Assembly (NCBI RefSeq): GCF_900129665.1
Contig: NZ_FQWL01000002.1
Span: forward strand, 248,001-312,000
Source of the DNA: Flagellimonas flava
GTDB lineage: Bacteria > Bacteroidota > Bacteroidia > Flavobacteriales > Flavobacteriaceae
DNA length: 64,000 bases
Reading direction: 5' to 3'
Shown one piece after another: positions 31,277-40,430 of the stretch (positions are counted from its first letter, which is position 1; each line of letters starts with the position of its first letter). A program made the translations under genes and the position numbers. Under the pieces are notes generated by a model that was not told the DNA's origin, searched no databases, and worked only from the letters and a program-made list of their open reading frames with translations.

Positions 31277-32626
31277 ATGGAGAACATCGTTATCATCGGA
31301 AACGGGGTTGCTGGAATTTCAGCCGCAAGACATATCCGAAAACTTTCAGACAAGAGAATCATCGTAATTTCAGGAGAAACAGATTATTTCTTCTCCCGCA
31401 CGGCCTTAATGTATGTCTACATGGGCCACATGAAGTTTGAGCACATTCAGCCCTATGAAAATTGGTTCTGGGAAAAGAATCGAATCGAATTGGTAAGAGG
31501 CTTTGTTACCAAGGTAAATCCAGAAAACAAACAACTCATTATTGACGGTTCCCGTGCATTACATTATGACAAACTAATTATCGCAACTGGTTCCAAACCC
31601 AATAAATTTGGCTGGCCGGGTCAGGATTTACACGGCGTACAAGGGTTGTATTCCAAACAAGACCTTGATCTTTTAGAAGTCAATGCCCCAAACAAGGAGG
31701 TCTGTAAAAGGGCCGTTATTGTGGGCGGCGGACTCATTGGAATAGAGTTGGCGGAAATGCTCCGAAGTCGCGATATCCCGGTTACCTTTTTGGTTCGGGA
31801 AGACAGTTTTTGGAACGGTGTATTGCCCAGTGGGGAATCCCAACTGATCAATGAACATATTTTAGAACATCATATCGACCTCCGTTTGGGAACCAATTTA
31901 AAGGAAATTGTTTCTGACGGGAGTGGAAAGGTCAAATCCATAATTGTTGCGGAAACCGGAGAGGAAATTGAATGTGATTTAGTAGGTCTTACCGCAGGAG
32001 TATCCCCCAACGTTGATTTTCTTAAAGATTCCGGAATTGAAGTGGGCAGGGGCGTAAAGGTAAATCGCTTTTTGGAAACCAATGTTCCCGATGTATATGC
32101 CATAGGCGATTGCGCCGAACAGCATGAGCCTATAGGGAACCGGCGCCCAATTGAGGCGGTTTGGTACACCGGAAGGATGATGGGCGAGACCGTTGCCCAG
32201 ACCATTTGCGGTAATAAACTGGAGTATAAACCAGGCCATTGGTTCAATTCTGCAAAATTCTTGGACATTGAATACCAAACTTACGGTTGGGTCTTTTCAG
32301 AACGCGGGAAAAAGGAATATGAAACCCATTTTCATTGGCGACATGATACGGAGAAAATCTGTATCACCATAGCTTTTAATAAAGAGGACAACACATTTTT
32401 AGGCATCAATACCTTCGGTATTCGAATGCGCCATCAGGTATTTGATAAATGGCTCACCCAAGGCCGGGATGTGGATTACGTCATAGAACATCTGGCCGAT
32501 GCCAATTTTGATCCCGAGTTCTACAAGCACTACGAGGCCGAAATAGTTTCCCAATACAATTCGGAAAATGGTAAATCGATCAAACCCAAAAAGAAAAGTT
32601 TAAAAAGAATATTTCAACTAAGTTGA
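31277..32626 (+). CDS. NAD(P)/FAD-dependent oxidoreductase, NADH-rubredoxin/nitrite reductase type
   Basis: 449 residues. FAD-binding IVIIGNGVAGISAARHI (about 4-20), the YDKLIIATGSKP loop, a second dinucleotide motif AVIVGGGLIGIELAEML and VYAIGDCAEQH for the flavin. This is the pyridine nucleotide-disulfide oxidoreductase fold without the redox CxxxxC of disulfide reductases, so it probably passes electrons to another protein. The adjacent Fe-S membrane protein, 6 bp downstream, is the natural candidate. The Lys-rich tail (KPKKKSLKRIF) may touch the membrane. Confidence 0.88.
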   Translation: MENIVIIGNGVAGISAARHIRKLSDKRIIVISGETDYFFSRTALMYVYMGHMKFEHIQPYENWFWEKNRIELVRGFVTKVNPENKQLIIDGSRALHYDKLIIATGSKPNKFGWPGQDLHGVQGLYSKQDLDLLEVNAPNKEVCKRAVIVGGGLIGIELAEMLRSRDIPVTFLVREDSFWNGVLPSGESQLINEHILEHHIDLRLGTNLKEIVSDGSGKVKSIIVAETGEEIECDLVGLTAGVSPNVDFLKDSGIEVGRGVKVNRFLETNVPDVYAIGDCAEQHEPIGNRRPIEAVWYTGRMMGETVAQTICGNKLEYKPGHWFNSAKFLDIEYQTYGWVFSERGKKEYETHFHWRHDTEKICITIAFNKEDNTFLGINTFGIRMRHQVFDKWLTQGRDVDYVIEHLADANFDPEFYKHYEAEIVSQYNSENGKSIKPKKKSLKRIFQLS

Positions 32627-32631
32627 TAGAT

Positions 32632-34236
32632 ATGAGCACTTACGATAGAAGCATGGCCCTGACCGGGCAACCTCCAAAAATATTAAGTCGCAATCAGAAG
32701 CTGGCCACCCTATTGGGCATGACGGGGCTAGGTATTATACTTTTGGCGGCTTTCAACGTTAGCTTTCCCAATAAAGGGCTTTGGTTGACCCTATCACTTA
32801 TGGCCATCTCGGCAGGTACCGTTTGGTTTTCCTGGGATGCCTATTCCAACAAACTTCCTGGTATTAAAAATGATGGTGTATGGTTCAAGTCCATTTCCAG
32901 CAAAGGTTTTTGGGGATGGATTGCGGGTATTGCCCTTACTGGATTTTACATTGTGCTTTATTTCTATCCAGAATACTTAGGTCTGGTAAAAGATGGTTCC
33001 AACAAAGGTGTCATTGGCCTGTTTGATCCCTTGAGCAGAATGTTGAGCGGTAATCCCGCCAGTCAATGGTTTGTCTACGGAACACTTTATACGGTCGCCA
33101 TCTTGGCCTTCGGAATCAAGTTTATGTGGAAATACCGGCACAATCGATACGAGCGCATCCGCACCATGAGCGTAATGTTCTTTCAAACGGCTTTTGCTTT
33201 CATTATCCCAGAACTGATGGCACGTTTGAATGGCGACAAAATATTAAATGGTGGAAGCCTGCCCTACTACGACCTCAAAAACGTTTGGCCCCTTAATTAT
33301 TACAATTTTGAAGGCTACCGAATCAAAAGCTTTTTGAGTTCCGGGGATATCGGGTTCGCTCTTTTGATATTTGGCATCCTGTCAGTTTTTGTAATCACAC
33401 CAATCCTGACCTATAAATATGGAAAACGTTGGTACTGTTCATGGGTCTGTGGTTGTGGCGGCTTGGCCGAAACTGCAGGTGATGCTTTTAGACAATTAAG
33501 CGACAAGAGCGTCAAAGCTTGGCGGGTAGAGCGTTGGGTAGTACATAGCGTTGTGGTCTTTGTAACCTTGATGACCACTGCTGTAATTTATTCTTACCTA
33601 GGGACCGATACCAGTAAATACTGGTTGACCAAGAGCACTTTCTTGATCGGTGTTGCTGTGCTTTTAACCGCAGTTTTCACTTGGGTAATGTTATTTAAGC
33701 GCGAGCAACTCCAAAAAGATGCCCAGTATGGAGCTATTGGATACTTCGTAATTATAATGGCCTTGATTGGAATGCACTTTTTTAGTGGGGATGGCAATGT
33801 GTTTTTGTTCAAATCGGAAACCCTGCGCAAATCCTATAGTTTTTTGATTGGAAGTATTTTCTCCGGAGTCATTGGAACCGGATTTTATCCCATTTTCGGC
33901 AATCGCGTGTGGTGCCGATTTGGTTGCCCAATGGCCGCCATGATGGGCTTCCAGCAACGATTGTTTTCAAGATTTAGAATTACCACCAACGGCGGGCAGT
34001 GTATTTCTTGTGGAAATTGTTCCACCTATTGCGAAATGGGTATTGACGTTAGGGCATACGCCCAGAAAGGAGAGAATATTGTTCGCTCCAGCTGTGTGGG
34101 ATGCGGCATCTGTTCTGCTGTTTGTCCAAGGGGCGTTCTTAAACTGGAAAATGGGCCATTGGAAGGCAGGATAGATAGCAACCAAGTGTTGTTGGGGAAC
34201 GATGTGGACTTAATGACCTTGGTGAACAAGAAATAA
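32632..34236 (+). CDS. Membrane 4Fe-4S ferredoxin-type protein (NapH/RdxA-like)
   Basis: The ATG at 32632 is preferred to the TTG at 32623. About 534 residues. At least six hydrophobic segments; WYCSWVCGCGGLAE has clustered Cys after one helix, and NRVWCRFGCPMAAM after another. Near the C-terminus are two ferredoxin motifs, CISCGNCSTYCEMGI and CVGCGICSAVCPRGV. It resembles NapH/CcoG-type electron-transfer proteins. It probably takes electrons from the upstream flavoprotein; the acceptor is unknown. Confidence 0.85.
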   Translation: MSTYDRSMALTGQPPKILSRNQKLATLLGMTGLGIILLAAFNVSFPNKGLWLTLSLMAISAGTVWFSWDAYSNKLPGIKNDGVWFKSISSKGFWGWIAGIALTGFYIVLYFYPEYLGLVKDGSNKGVIGLFDPLSRMLSGNPASQWFVYGTLYTVAILAFGIKFMWKYRHNRYERIRTMSVMFFQTAFAFIIPELMARLNGDKILNGGSLPYYDLKNVWPLNYYNFEGYRIKSFLSSGDIGFALLIFGILSVFVITPILTYKYGKRWYCSWVCGCGGLAETAGDAFRQLSDKSVKAWRVERWVVHSVVVFVTLMTTAVIYSYLGTDTSKYWLTKSTFLIGVAVLLTAVFTWVMLFKREQLQKDAQYGAIGYFVIIMALIGMHFFSGDGNVFLFKSETLRKSYSFLIGSIFSGVIGTGFYPIFGNRVWCRFGCPMAAMMGFQQRLFSRFRITTNGGQCISCGNCSTYCEMGIDVRAYAQKGENIVRSSCVGCGICSAVCPRGVLKLENGPLEGRIDSNQVLLGNDVDLMTLVNKK

Positions 34237-34237
34237 A

Positions 34238-34708
34238 ATGCTTCGCTTTAGTCTACTGCTTTCTCTTTTTGTTCTCTTGGGTGGTTCAAAAAAATACCAC
34301 CGCGAATATGATGAACAGGGCCACCTAAAAGCTGAAGGCTGGATAGTTGGCACCTCCAAAGAAAAATTCTGGAAACTCTACCACATTAGCGGAAACCTTA
34401 AGGCACAAGGCCACTACAAAATGGACCTAATGACTGGTTATTGGTATTTCTACACCCAAACAGGGAAATTGGAAATGGAAGGTCATTTCAAAAATGGCGA
34501 AAAAGTAAAGTGGTGGTTGTTTTATGATGAAAATGAAAAAATCAATCACAAATGCCAGCTTAAAAACGGAATCAAAAATGGATACTGCCTCAAGTACACG
34601 GATGAAGAGTTGAAATCCGCAGAAAAGTACAAAAACGGAAAAAAGATAAAGGAATGGTTTAGCTTTGGGAGTTTTAAAAAAGAAAACAAGCTTTCCGATT
34701 TAAAATAA
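34238..34708 (+). CDS. YwqK/MORN-like repeat protein
   Basis: 156 residues with a short signal peptide. Repeats of about 22 residues follow the MORN-variant pattern: DEQGHLKAEGWIVG, SGNLKAQGHYKMDLMTGYWYFY, TGKLEMEGHFKNGEKVKWW and KCQLKNGIKNGYCLKY. Such repeats form beta-hairpin rods and often bind lipid or protein. It overlaps the next start (TAATG). A role in the operon is not evident. Confidence 0.7.
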   Translation: MLRFSLLLSLFVLLGGSKKYHREYDEQGHLKAEGWIVGTSKEKFWKLYHISGNLKAQGHYKMDLMTGYWYFYTQTGKLEMEGHFKNGEKVKWWLFYDENEKINHKCQLKNGIKNGYCLKYTDEELKSAEKYKNGKKIKEWFSFGSFKKENKLSDLK

Positions 34709-35397
34709 TGGCAGAAATCAAAGTCATCATCCCCGCCGTGAACGAGGGAGACTCGATAGGCAAAGTAGTTACAAAGCTACCAAAATCCGTCTCAGAAATC
34801 ATAGTTGTCAACAATGGTTCGGTTGACGACACGGCCCAAAATGCGAAGAAAGCTGGAGCCACGGTTTTGACAGAAGACCAACGAGGCTATGGGTTTGCCT
34901 GCTTAAAAGGCCTGGATTATCTCTCCAAACAATCCAAACCACCAGATATTGTCGTATTTATTGACGGAGATTATTCCGATTATCCCGAAGAACTGGATAA
35001 AGTGGTAGCTCCTATTTTGGAAAAAAATATTGATTTTGTCATTGGAGCGCGAAAAAAAGCGCTGAGAGAACCCGGTTCCATGACACCGCAACAAGTTTTT
35101 GGTAATCAATTGGCCACTTTTTTGATGCGATTGTTTTTTAGGGCAAAATTTACGGATTTAGGACCTTTTAGGGCCATTAAATACGATAAGCTCAAAGAAC
35201 TGGAAATGGAAGACAAGACCTATGGATGGACAGTGGAAATGCAGCTGAAGGTTTTGAAGAAAAAAATGACATATATCGAAGTACCAGTACGTTATAAAAG
35301 AAGAATTGGTGTTTCAAAAGTGTCTGGTACGGTAAAAGGTACTATATTTGCGGGCATAAAAATCTTGGGTTGGATTTTTAAATACAGTATAAAATAA
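34708..35397 (+). CDS. Family 2 glycosyltransferase, polyprenyl-phosphate type
   Basis: 229 residues. GT-A motifs: VIIPAVNEGDSIGKVV, VVNNGSVDDTAQNAKKAGA, VFIDGDYSDYPEEL and FTDLGPFRAIKYDKL. The organisation is that of dolichyl/undecaprenyl-phosphate sugar transferases, without C-terminal membrane helices. It probably makes a lipid-linked sugar for the GT-C enzymes. It is followed by the next GT gene after one base. Confidence 0.85.
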   Translation: MAEIKVIIPAVNEGDSIGKVVTKLPKSVSEIIVVNNGSVDDTAQNAKKAGATVLTEDQRGYGFACLKGLDYLSKQSKPPDIVVFIDGDYSDYPEELDKVVAPILEKNIDFVIGARKKALREPGSMTPQQVFGNQLATFLMRLFFRAKFTDLGPFRAIKYDKLKELEMEDKTYGWTVEMQLKVLKKKMTYIEVPVRYKRRIGVSKVSGTVKGTIFAGIKILGWIFKYSIK

Positions 35398-35398
35398 T

Positions 35399-36883
35399 AT
35401 GGGACTAACTATCGCTTTTATTATCATCGCTATTTATAGTACGGCCTTAATTTTGATTTTTTTCTATAGTCTGGCCCAGCTCAATCTTTTGATCAATTAT
35501 TTGGGCAATAAAAAACAGAATGAGGAAGCTCCCAAATTCAACCTGTTAGATCCCAAAGAAATTCCGTTTGTTACCATTCAATTGCCCATTTACAATGAAG
35601 AATATGTAATGGAGCGATTGCTGGACAATATTTCCAAGATAGAATACCCGAAGAGCAAACTGGAAATCCAGGTTTTGGACGACTCTACTGACGACACTGT
35701 AGTGGATACGGCAAAAAGGATTCAAGAACTTAAAAACAAGGGGCTTGATATCCAACACATCCGAAGGGAAAATCGTCAAGGATATAAGGCGGGTGCCCTT
35801 AAAGAGGGATTGGAGATTGCCAAAGGTGAGTTTGTTGCCATTTTTGATGCCGATTTCCTTCCAGAAAGTGATTGGTTGAAAAAGACAGTTCCTTACTTCA
35901 AAGATGATGAAATTGGAGTTGTACAAACCCGTTGGGGACATATCAACCGCGATTATTCCACATTGACCCGTATCCAAGCTTTTGCCTTGGATGCCCACTT
36001 TACTTTGGAGCAGGTCGGAAGAAATTCCAAAGGACACTTCATCAATTTTAACGGTACTGCAGGAATCTGGAGAAAAGAATGCATCTTGGATGCCGGTAAC
36101 TGGGAAGGCGATACATTGACGGAAGATTTGGATCTGAGCTATAGAGCCCAGTTGAAAAATTGGAAGTTTAAGTACCTTGAGGATGTTGAGACGCCTGCTG
36201 AGCTTCCAGTGGTAATCAGTGCGGCGCGATCACAACAGTTCAGATGGAACAAGGGTGGTGCAGAAAACTTTAGAAAAACTGTTTGGAGCGTTATTACCGC
36301 TAAAAACATTCCTTTTAAGACCAAGTTTCACGGAGTAATGCATCTGTTGAACAGCTCTATGTTCCTATGCGTCTTTATCGTGGCCTTGTTGAGCATCCCT
36401 ATGCTTTATATCAAAAACTCCTATGGACATTTGGGCTGGGTTTTTGAGGTAACAAGTTTCTTCATTATCAGTACGGTGATTTTGTTCATTTGTTATTGGT
36501 TCACTTATAAAAGTATACAGGGCAGTAGTTTCGATAATTTTGTGGACTATATAAAGCTCTTCTTCACCTTTTTCTCTGTTGCCCTAGGTTTTTCCCTGCA
36601 CAACACCGTAGCTGTTTTGGAAGGTCATTTGGGGAAACGAAGTGAGTTTGTGCGAACCCCAAAGTTCAACATTAACAATCTTACGGATAGCTGGAAAGGA
36701 AACAAGTATCTTGCTAAAAAGCTATCGCCTAATATGATTCTGGAATTTGCCCTGATGGTCTATTTCCTATTTGGCATGTACAGCGCAATCCCATTGAACG
36801 ACTACGGACTTTTTCCTTTTCATTTGATGCTTTTCCTTGGTTTTTCCTTTGTGTTTTTTAAGTCATTGACCTCAAAAGCCTAA
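35399..36883 (+). CDS. Processive GT2, cellulose-synthase/glucomannan-synthase-like
   Basis: 494 residues. One N-terminal helix (about 5-27), a catalytic domain with VLDDSTDDT, AIFDADFLPES, DTLTEDLDLSYRA and the QQFRW product-site motif, then about five helices. This is the D,D,D,QxxRW layout of processive beta-glycan synthases. There is no PilZ domain. With the preceding GT2 it points to a surface glycan or glycolipid. It is the last gene of the operon and converges on the esterase gene. Confidence 0.87.
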   Translation: MGLTIAFIIIAIYSTALILIFFYSLAQLNLLINYLGNKKQNEEAPKFNLLDPKEIPFVTIQLPIYNEEYVMERLLDNISKIEYPKSKLEIQVLDDSTDDTVVDTAKRIQELKNKGLDIQHIRRENRQGYKAGALKEGLEIAKGEFVAIFDADFLPESDWLKKTVPYFKDDEIGVVQTRWGHINRDYSTLTRIQAFALDAHFTLEQVGRNSKGHFINFNGTAGIWRKECILDAGNWEGDTLTEDLDLSYRAQLKNWKFKYLEDVETPAELPVVISAARSQQFRWNKGGAENFRKTVWSVITAKNIPFKTKFHGVMHLLNSSMFLCVFIVALLSIPMLYIKNSYGHLGWVFEVTSFFIISTVILFICYWFTYKSIQGSSFDNFVDYIKLFFTFFSVALGFSLHNTVAVLEGHLGKRSEFVRTPKFNINNLTDSWKGNKYLAKKLSPNMILEFALMVYFLFGMYSAIPLNDYGLFPFHLMLFLGFSFVFFKSLTSKA

Positions 36884-36896
36884 TACTTACAATACA

Positions 36897-38009
36897 TCAG
36901 TCCAAGATTGTTTTAAGCTGTTCCATTCTCCTTACGATATGTTCAGATGGATATAGCTGATATATGCGTTCATAATTTTCCCGAGACTTTTTGTATTGCT
37001 TTAAATCGAAATAAATATCCCCTAATGCAGTATACGGAATAGGAATGTTGGGATAGGTCTTTTTAAAATGTTCAAATACTTCTATTGCCTCTGGAAAATC
37101 TTTCCGTCCGATTGCCTCATATCCCCTATTGAATAGAATTCGTTGTGGCACTCTTGTATCATAATCAAAATACTCACCTACTCCCTGGTAATAGGCAACG
37201 GTCTTTGAAAACTCAAGTTCATTAAATTCCTTCGGCAGTAAGAACGATTCGAAAACGTACTTTAATCCATCAAAATAGGCCTTCCACGGAACGGTGACAT
37301 GACTATCAGTAGGGTATTCAATGAAACTAAAATCTTTATATCCACTTTCCTCAAATCCGGACTTAAGCCGAAGCACCCCTTCCCGCTCCAGTCCAGTTTC
37401 GTTACCTATACCGACAAAAACCTTCGGTTTCTTTTTTTCCAGTTCAATTTGAAAGTCATTCGTAAACCTGTCCATGAGCTCAAAATCGTTCCAACGGATG
37501 GTCGGGGTTACAGCGACTATACCATCAAAAATTTCCACTTCCGAACTTAAGGCATAGGTTGCGAAAAGGCCACCTAGTGAATGTCCCATTAGTGTTCTGT
37601 GTTTCGCTACCCTGTATTCAGATTCCAAATAAGGCAACAACTCTTTGGTTACGAACTCAAGAAACTGACCGGCCCTTCCGCTCGAAGGTATTTCCTGACT
37701 ATGACTCATGGTCAAATCCCTGCCTCTTTCTGTATTTACTATTGCAGCAACGATTAGCTTGGGAAAACCATTTTGATATAAAAGTTTGGTGGCACCATTC
37801 ACCAAATCAAAATGCCACTCCCCATCGGTTATCAACACCAATGGGTATTTGGTCTCCGGACCATCAAAGGCATAGGAATTAGGTAATCCAATTAGGATCT
37901 GGCGCTCCTCCTGTAAAGTTTTGGATTGCAGGGTTATTGTTGTTTTTTGCGAAAACAGACCAAGGCTGCCCATCAAAAAAAAGATTGCTGTAAGTTTTAT
38001 ATTTTGCAT
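36897..38009 (-). CDS. Exported Fes-like esterase with C-terminal TPR-like region
   Basis: The ATG at 38009 (MQNIKLTAIFFLMGSLGLFSQ) gives a signal peptide; the longer frame from 38057 does not. About 370 residues. The esterase domain has YPLVLITDGEWHFD and the nucleophile elbow TLMGHSLGGLF, with SHVTVPW late for the His, as in enterochelin-esterase-like proteins. About 90 residues at the end form TPR-like helices (AIEVFEHFKKTYPNIPIPYT). It diverges from the membrane-bound regulator at 38124. Confidence 0.85.
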   Translation of the reverse strand: MQNIKLTAIFFLMGSLGLFSQKTTITLQSKTLQEERQILIGLPNSYAFDGPETKYPLVLITDGEWHFDLVNGATKLLYQNGFPKLIVAAIVNTERGRDLTMSHSQEIPSSGRAGQFLEFVTKELLPYLESEYRVAKHRTLMGHSLGGLFATYALSSEVEIFDGIVAVTPTIRWNDFELMDRFTNDFQIELEKKKPKVFVGIGNETGLEREGVLRLKSGFEESGYKDFSFIEYPTDSHVTVPWKAYFDGLKYVFESFLLPKEFNELEFSKTVAYYQGVGEYFDYDTRVPQRILFNRGYEAIGRKDFPEAIEVFEHFKKTYPNIPIPYTALGDIYFDLKQYKKSRENYERIYQLYPSEHIVRRMEQLKTILD

Positions 38010-38123
38010 AGCAGTTTTGTTTTGAATGATGTATATCAATTTTAGAGGAATGCTCACAGTTTTATGCTTTTTACACCTGAACTATTTCTGAATTCAGCAT
38101 TTAACACCGTCAAATAATAGCAA

Positions 38124-38993
38124 ATGCAGTCGCAAAAGTCTCGTTATCAAATAGGCCATTGGATCTTCGATCCAACTTCTTTAGAATTAAAGACTGGGAA
38201 GAAAACCGTTATGTTGCAAAATCAAATTGTCAAGGTACTTCAGGTATTGATCGGGGCCGATGGACAGGTTGTTTCCAAAGAACAGCTTCTTCAAAATGTT
38301 TGGAACGGGACCATTGTGACTTCAAATTCCTTGGACAAGACTATCTCCCAGCTGAGGAAAGCACTAGGTGATTCACCAACTAATCCTGAATTTATTGAGA
38401 CCATACCCCGCAGAGGATATCGATTTATCGCATCAGTAAAAAGAATTGAAGCAGAACAAAAATTGGAGACTTTGGTTGAACCCACCTCCTGGTTAAAATG
38501 GGCCATACCCTTTATAATTATAGTCCTGTTATCCTCCATTTTAATTTCGAAAAAAAATGCTGACAAAGACGTTTTATCTCCGAACGGAAACTATGTCGCC
38601 ACCTTAAAAAAAGAGGGTATTGGATATGCACTCTTGTTAAAAAACCTTCAAACTGGGACAAGCGAAAAACTAGATTCTTTTCCTAAACCTGAATCCATAG
38701 TGGCAGATTGGTCCTATGACAATAACCATCTCATTTATAATACCACTCGTGAAGAAGATGAATTCCATGCCTTGAACATTTATAACCTTCCAGCCCAAAA
38801 GAGAACCTTCATTAAGTTTCCAAAACATGAAGACGGGACCATTCCCAGTATCGATGCCAAACTTCCCATGCTGCTACTGGAACACCAAAAGAAAAAGCTT
38901 GAAGACAATAGTATACATTACATAAAGTATACTCAAAATGATACCATTAAAGTGCTCTTTAATGATGGTATAATTAGTGATTTTGAATGGTGA
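38124..38993 (+). CDS. CadC/ToxR-like membrane-bound transcription regulator
   Basis: 289 residues. An OmpR-type winged helix fills about 8-105 (LLQNVWNGTIVTSNSLDKTISQLRKALGD in pieces, IETIPRRGYRFIASV). A transmembrane helix follows (WAIPFIIIVLLSSILIS), then about 145 residues outside with TolB/WD-like strands (LSPNGNYVATL, VADWSYDNNHLIYN). This is a one-component sensor that binds DNA from the membrane. The divergent exported esterase, 114 bp away, is the obvious target candidate. Confidence 0.85.
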   Translation: MQSQKSRYQIGHWIFDPTSLELKTGKKTVMLQNQIVKVLQVLIGADGQVVSKEQLLQNVWNGTIVTSNSLDKTISQLRKALGDSPTNPEFIETIPRRGYRFIASVKRIEAEQKLETLVEPTSWLKWAIPFIIIVLLSSILISKKNADKDVLSPNGNYVATLKKEGIGYALLLKNLQTGTSEKLDSFPKPESIVADWSYDNNHLIYNTTREEDEFHALNIYNLPAQKRTFIKFPKHEDGTIPSIDAKLPMLLLEHQKKKLEDNSIHYIKYTQNDTIKVLFNDGIISDFEW

Positions 38994-39082
38994 TTCCCAA
39001 AAGTTAGACTGGTACTGCTTCTAAAATATCTCTACTTTTATAGCATACTTCAAATAACTTTAATGGCCTAGTAGGAATCCCA

Positions 39083-39790
39083 ATGGAAGAAAAACCAAGA
39101 CTTGCCAGACTAACAGCAATTCTTACCCAACTACAATCCTCAAGAATTGTTACGGCCAAAATGCTCGCCGAAAAACATAATGTAAGTATCAGGACCATCT
39201 ACAGGGACATTAGAACTCTGGAGAAATCTGGAGTACCTGTGGTAACCGAGGAAGGAAGAGGGTACAGCATGATGGAGGGTTATCAATTGCCTCCTGTAAT
39301 GTTTACCGAACATGAAGCCAATGCCCTTATCACTGCGGAACAATTGGTCATCAAAAACAAGGATGAGTCCTTTGTTCAGCACTATACCGAGGCCATTCTT
39401 AAAATAAAGGCCCTATTAAAAGGTTCTCAAAAAGAAAAGGCCAGTCTTCTGACCGACCGTATCTACTTTACCAATAATTTTTCCAACCAAAAAACCAGTA
39501 ATTACCTGATGCGGCTGCAATCTGCCATCACAAATTTTGAGGTCCTGAACATAGATTACCTCTCCATTGACCAAAAGTTCTCCAGCAGAAATATTGAGCC
39601 TTTTGCCCTGTACAGCACCCAAGAAAATTGGTTGCTTATTGCCTTCTGTAGGCTTAGAAAAGCGTTTAGAGTGTTTCGCATAGACCATATCCAGAAAATG
39701 ACGGCCACTTCGGAAAACTTCGAATCCCACAACATGACCTTGGAAGACTATTATAAGTTTACCTATTCCGAGCATCAAAAACACCCCTGA
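39083..39790 (+). CDS. YafY/DeoR-type regulator with WYL domain
   Basis: 235 residues. The N-terminal HTH reads RLARLTAILTQLQSS, LAEKHNVSIRTIYRDIRTL and GVPVVTEEGRGYSM; the middle and C-terminal parts carry the WYL fold (NIEPFALYSTQENWLLIAFCR, FRVFRIDHIQKM). It regulates transcription in response to an unknown ligand. A GyrI-like small-molecule-binding gene follows after 46 bp, a common pairing in Bacteroidota. Confidence 0.88.
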   Translation: MEEKPRLARLTAILTQLQSSRIVTAKMLAEKHNVSIRTIYRDIRTLEKSGVPVVTEEGRGYSMMEGYQLPPVMFTEHEANALITAEQLVIKNKDESFVQHYTEAILKIKALLKGSQKEKASLLTDRIYFTNNFSNQKTSNYLMRLQSAITNFEVLNIDYLSIDQKFSSRNIEPFALYSTQENWLLIAFCRLRKAFRVFRIDHIQKMTATSENFESHNMTLEDYYKFTYSEHQKHP

Positions 39791-39836
39791 CACACCCTTG
39801 TCATGAACCGCATTTAGTTTTGTACAAAATCCAAAA

Positions 39837-40304
39837 ATGCACATCATGACAAACACACAAAGAGATGCAATGAACATTGTTGGGCTTTCCGCCCGCACTT
39901 CGAACAACCCAGGGGAAGCCGATAAGGACATTCCAAAGCTTTGGGAAAGGTTTATGTCCGAAAATACAGTTGCCAGAATTCCCCATAAGGTAGACCAGAC
40001 CGTTTACGCTATTTACACGGATTACGAAGGAGACCATACCCAACCCTATACTATCGTAATTGGTTGCAATGTGGATAGTCTTGACGATATTCCGGAAGAT
40101 CTGACGGTAAAACTGATTCCTGAGGCAGAGTACACTCGATTTATCGCTAAGGGTGACCTTACCAAAGATGCTGTAATCAATACCTGGATGGATATTTGGA
40201 AAACGGACCTCAAAAGAACCTATACCACGGATGTTGAGGTCTACGGAGATAAGGCCGTTGACCCTACCAATGGAGAAGCCGAAATATTGATTGCCACAGA
40301 GTAA
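39837..40304 (+). CDS. GyrI-like/AraC effector-binding domain protein
   Basis: 155 residues (ATG at 39846 possible). The single domain shows MNIVGLSARTSNNPGEADKDIPKLWERF, TVYAIYTDYEGDHTQPYTIVIG and INTWMDIWKTDLKRTYTTDVEVYG in pieces, the SHS2-module pattern of GyrI-like proteins that bind small molecules or toxins. There is no DNA-binding domain. It is probably the sensor or detoxification partner of the WYL regulator. Confidence 0.85.
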   Translation: MHIMTNTQRDAMNIVGLSARTSNNPGEADKDIPKLWERFMSENTVARIPHKVDQTVYAIYTDYEGDHTQPYTIVIGCNVDSLDDIPEDLTVKLIPEAEYTRFIAKGDLTKDAVINTWMDIWKTDLKRTYTTDVEVYGDKAVDPTNGEAEILIATE

Positions 40305-40318
40305 CCGCCTGTCAAATT

Positions 40319-40355
40319 CCCATTGCGGATCCAAAATGGCAGGATTCGCAATGGG
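40319..40355 (+). terminator. Strong hairpin, probable terminator
   Basis: CCCATTGCGGATCC and GGATTCGCAATGGG pair over 14 bp (one G-T) around a 9-base loop, followed by TTATTTATAT. It starts 14 bp after the GyrI-like stop. The T tract is interrupted, so termination efficiency is uncertain. Confidence 0.65.
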
Positions 40356-40430
40356 TTATTTATATGGCTTTAGTCATCAAATCGAATATATTTTCATAAT
40401 TTCTCCAGCTGAAAGAGATGTTTGCAAGCC

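Noticed and set aside
36897..38057. Longer start of the esterase at 38057
   Set aside because: The extra residues spoil the signal peptide, which is clean from the ATG at 38009.
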